This document shows, in pieces, positions 61,120 to 64,000 of a stretch of 64,000 nucleotides of DNA. Source of the DNA: Marthasterias glacialis (taxonomy: Eukaryota; Echinodermata; Asteroidea; Forcipulatida; Asteriidae); assembly GCA_911728455.2 (NCBI GenBank), contig OU452219.1, forward strand, positions 16,334,397 through 16,398,396, in the 5' to 3' direction. The notes under the pieces are model-generated. The model made no database searches and was not told where the DNA came from. It saw only the letters and a list, made by a program, of their open reading frames with translations. Made by a program: the position numbers and the translations under genes. The first letter of the stretch is position 1; each line of letters begins with the position of its first letter.

Positions 61120-61570
61120 TAACACTCATGTGACTCATGTAGCATGCATTTGAATCATGTAACATATATGTGAATCATGTAACATGCATGTGACTTATTT
61201 TACATACATTTGACTCGTTATACTCGTGTGACGTGCATGTGACTCGTGTACAGCGGCATAGCCAGGATTTTTTCACAGATGGGGGGGGGGGTCACAGAGG
61301 GTGGGTACTGCTTTTTTAGTGGGGGCCCAGGGGCCATATTTTTAATGAGTTAACGTATCTGGACTTTTTTCATGGAGGGGGCATGGGAGGGGGCAATCTG
61401 AGGACAAAAACTGCAACAATGATTGGTAATTAAAAGGGTTAATGTTACTTCTTCGCCACTGCTTGTATAACACTTGTGTTACTCATGTTACATGCATGTT
61501 ATTTGTATAACAGGCGTTTGACTTGTGTAACACTCAAGTGACACGTGTAACATGCATGTGACTCCTGTAA
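61120..61570. repeat. Irregular ATGTAACATGCATGTGACTC repeats, split by an insertion
   Basis: Degenerate units near 20-24 bp (AATCATGTAACATGCATGTG, ACTCGTGTAACACTCA) at 61120-61254 and 61460-61570. The gap is filled by the CAGCGGCATAGCCAGG element. Confidence 0.75.
61252..61455 (+). repeat. CAGCGGCATAGCCAGGATTT element
   Basis: Starts CAGCGGCATAGCCAGGATTT, then a G-rich part (10 Gs near 61282, GGGGGCCCAGGGGCC near 61321). This is the best example here of the AGYGGCRTAGCC family and it interrupts a tandem array, showing a real insertion. The right end is uncertain. Confidence 0.55.
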
Positions 61571-62304
61571 CACCAGTTGACAACACTTTAAATCGGTCCG
61601 TGAAGTGGATGTTGCCGTTTTGGTTGATTTTTGCCACACTTACCAACACAATACTTCAGACATTTTGAAGAATATAACTCTGTCTCCATAAAGCCATGTC
61701 CTTGGCATGCAGCTGAATCATAAGGCAGGGTTTTCAGACGACCCTATTTTTCAGTTTTGTGTTTGATTCCTCGATGTCATAAATTCCTTGCGTTATATGT
61801 ACATCTTAACTTTATGGTTTACCAGGCGTGTCATTAATTAATGATCAGATCAGTCTGTGTTTTAGAAAAGACGTAGCTCCTGAAAATATTTGGGAGAATT
61901 TATTTATTGTTAGGCTAACAAATTTGTGGTGAAAGAGTTTTTACTGATTCTTTTAAATAGATGTAATGTTGCATCGGTGATCAAATTTATTGTTTTCTTT
62001 TTACCCTACATGGGTGCATCGTAACCACTGTTTACTCAGTACTTGTTATTTTATGTACGGGGGGAGGGGGGTGTTAAATTAGCCTTTTGTTAGTAGACTT
62101 TGGAATCTCTGGGGCACTCAATCAGTTAGCAGCAAGATCAAGGTGATTTACCAAGACAACACATATCGTGGCTTTTGGTCACCTTAAAACTATTATCAAA
62201 ACCATGCAGGCGCTTTAAATCATGTTAAATGCCCATGCTTAAAACACAGCTTTACAATGCACATTGAACCTTGGCCAAAAGCTGGAGACAGGGCTGCTGT
62301 TTTG
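61571..62304. other. Non-coding stretch
   Basis: No exon or repeat recognised apart from a short G run at 62059-62070. Confidence 0.4.
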
Positions 62305-62815
62305 AAGAGCCTTTGGAGTAGTGTGTACTTGCTAAAACTGGAGCCAGAGCTGATGCTTTGCAAAACCTTTGGAGTGTGAATACTGGCCAAAACTGGAGCC
62401 AGGACTACTGTTTTCACAGCTTTGGAGCAGTGTGTACTGGCCAAAACTACAGCCAGGGCTACTGTTTTCACAGCTTTGGAGCAGTGTGTACTGGCCAAAA
62501 CTGGAGCCAGGACTACTGTTTTCACAGCTTTGGAGCAGTGTGTACTGGCCAAAACTGGAGCCAGGACTGCTGTTTTCACAGCTTTGGAGCAGTGTGTACT
62601 GGCCAAAACTGGAGCCAGGACTACTGTTTTCACAGGTTTGGAGCAGTGTGTACTGGCCAAAACTGGAGCCAGGACTGCTGTTTTCACAGGTTTGGAGCAG
62701 TGTGTACTGGCCAAAACTACAGCCAGGGCTACTGTTTTCACAGCTTTGGAGTGTGAAGACTGGCCAAAACTAGAGCCAGGACTGCTGTTTTGCAGAGCCT
62801 TTGGAGCATTGTACT
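62305..62815. repeat. 54-bp minisatellite, about 10 units
   Basis: Unit starts GGAGCAGTGTGTACTGGCCA, with a middle AAACTGGAGCCAGGACTACT and an end GTTTTCACAGCTTT. Unit starts fall at 62424, 62478, 62532, 62586, 62640 and 62694; flanking units are more diverged. 54 is a multiple of 3 and the unit lacks stops in several frames, giving four overlapping 130-173-codon frames on both strands, none credible as a gene. Confidence 0.93.
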
Positions 62816-63479
62816 GAAGACCATTTGCCTAGCTCTTGACCAAGATTGTGTAGCGCAAACAGGGTACCATCCAAAAATGCTATGCGTTTTAAATTTTATC
62901 TAATAGTTGCTCATGAAATTTGGCTCTGCAGATTTGATCAACAATTAATACATATATTTTACACAAGTTTTTTTTTAAACCATGACTATCTGAGGATCAG
63001 TGGTGCATACATTTTACAGCATTAAGTTTTTATCGTGTAGAAATAATCTCAGTCTTAAATTTTCTCATTATTTAAGAGCAATAACATCAAATGTGTTTAA
63101 CAGGGCAATAAATATTGATAAAAATCCACCTTCAAGGTAAATAGTTTACTTTTATGTGTATCAGATATTTTAATTGTTTATGTGTGATGTAAATTATTAG
63201 TTTATGGTGCGATATAAATAAACATACATATCTATTCAGAAAGATTTTTATTGTCTTATGGAATACTTGTCTGGTGTTCTCTGTTATCTCGCTTTTTACT
63301 TAAAAGCATAGATTTGGGGGGTAACTTGTTCCTTTTTCTAAGAATTCAAAATGAAAGACACCCTGGAAATGAGACTCGACTGTTGATAGTCCATATGCAA
63401 TTTGCCCATTTGCAATTTGACAAGTTTAAGTTTGGTGTACAGTTTTTTGTGTTATAAGATGTGTAGGTATAACTACCAG
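62816..63479. other. Non-coding stretch
   Basis: AT-rich; nothing recognised. Confidence 0.4.
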
Positions 63480-64000
63480 TAGACCAATTGCGGGACCCGC
63501 GTCACGTGACCTATTGTGGGTATTAAATGTAAACAAACACAACGTCCTCCATAGGAAAGTGCTGTACGGTACATGATGATTGTTGCATTTGTTTATTCGA
63601 TCGAGGCTTTTCTTTCTCGAAATCTTTGTACCAGAGACCTTCTGAGTGGCTGAATATATCCAGTAAGGACAGTTCCAGCAGGTCTTGGAAATTGTACAAG
63701 TAACATATAAATGTGCACAATGTGTATGTACGGAACGTTTAGGCCAGGCGATCGCGATCACACACTTTTCAACACGAGAATTTTAAAGTTTTGAAGCTGA
63801 ATCATCCAAAGAAATTGCTTTCAAAAACTGTGATTCCTTTGCCTATTTGAAATTTTGCAAGGCTATGAATGCTCACTTTTCCAACGTTCTTTACCTTTTT
63901 TTTTTGCAGTGATTTAGGCCTACATTACAAACAAAATAACAGGTGGTGGCTACATATTCGTCCGACGCCGGTAGTGCATAACTCAAAATAAACCTCTTTT
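63480..64000. repeat. 550-bp dispersed repeat (copy 2), cut by window end
   Basis: Same orientation and order as 34685-35235, ending in CATAACTCAAAATAAACCTC at the window edge. It retains GTCACGTGAC at 63501-63510. It lacks a roughly 15-bp piece (AAAATTATTCCAGAG) present in copy 1. Confidence 0.85.

Noticed and set aside
62220-62817. Four overlapping frames of 131-173 codons on both strands
   Set aside because: All are by-products of a stop-free 54-bp minisatellite unit; no flanking exon or start evidence.

Overview
This window is animal genomic DNA: intron-rich, AT-rich and crowded with small transposable elements. The base composition, the frequent ACATGTACATGT-type words and the particular SINE and MITE sequences suggest a marine invertebrate deuterostome, most likely an echinoderm. 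The species cannot be named from the sequence alone.

Two genes are supported. (1) GCH1, GTP cyclohydrolase I, lies on the + strand. Its six coding exons (35908-36280, 52485-52594, 53956-54011, 55070-55101, 55948-56032, 56763-56886) join without a frame break into a 259-residue enzyme with an intact zinc-binding active site. Intron 1 is about 16.2 kb. (2) On the - strand, the first coding exon (19304-19511) of a Smaug/SAMD4 RNA-binding protein gene is present. The rest of that gene must continue to the left, beyond base 1, across more than 19 kb of intron. The two genes are divergent, with start codons about 16.4 kb apart. SAMD4A and GCH1 are also neighbours in vertebrates, so this is probably old linkage, but the relative orientation differs.

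Layout: 1-640 is a tandem array. 641-19303 is probable SAMD4 intron with scattered repeats. 19304-19511 is the SAMD4 exon. 19512-28400 is flank or 5' UTR intron with MITEs and a 580-bp TIR element. 28836-31850 is a wreck of MITE and LINE sequences, with two LINE fragments in opposite orientation. 31850-35876 is the GCH1 upstream region, with several hairpin elements and a 550-bp repeat. 35877-57200 is GCH1, whose intron 1 carries many MITEs, a SINE, a triplicated segment and a very homogeneous 31-bp minisatellite. 57200-64000 is the 3' flank, with more MITEs, a SINE, a 54-bp minisatellite and a second copy of the 550-bp upstream repeat.

Apart from the two genes, essentially all long open frames look accidental: they fall in tandem repeats, antisense to exons, or in transposon debris. 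At least a dozen distinct terminal-inverted-repeat families can be recognised because they recur within the window or show clear inverted ends. This is the main unexplained structure here. I see no rRNA, functional tRNA or CRISPR array, and no sign of a prokaryotic system.
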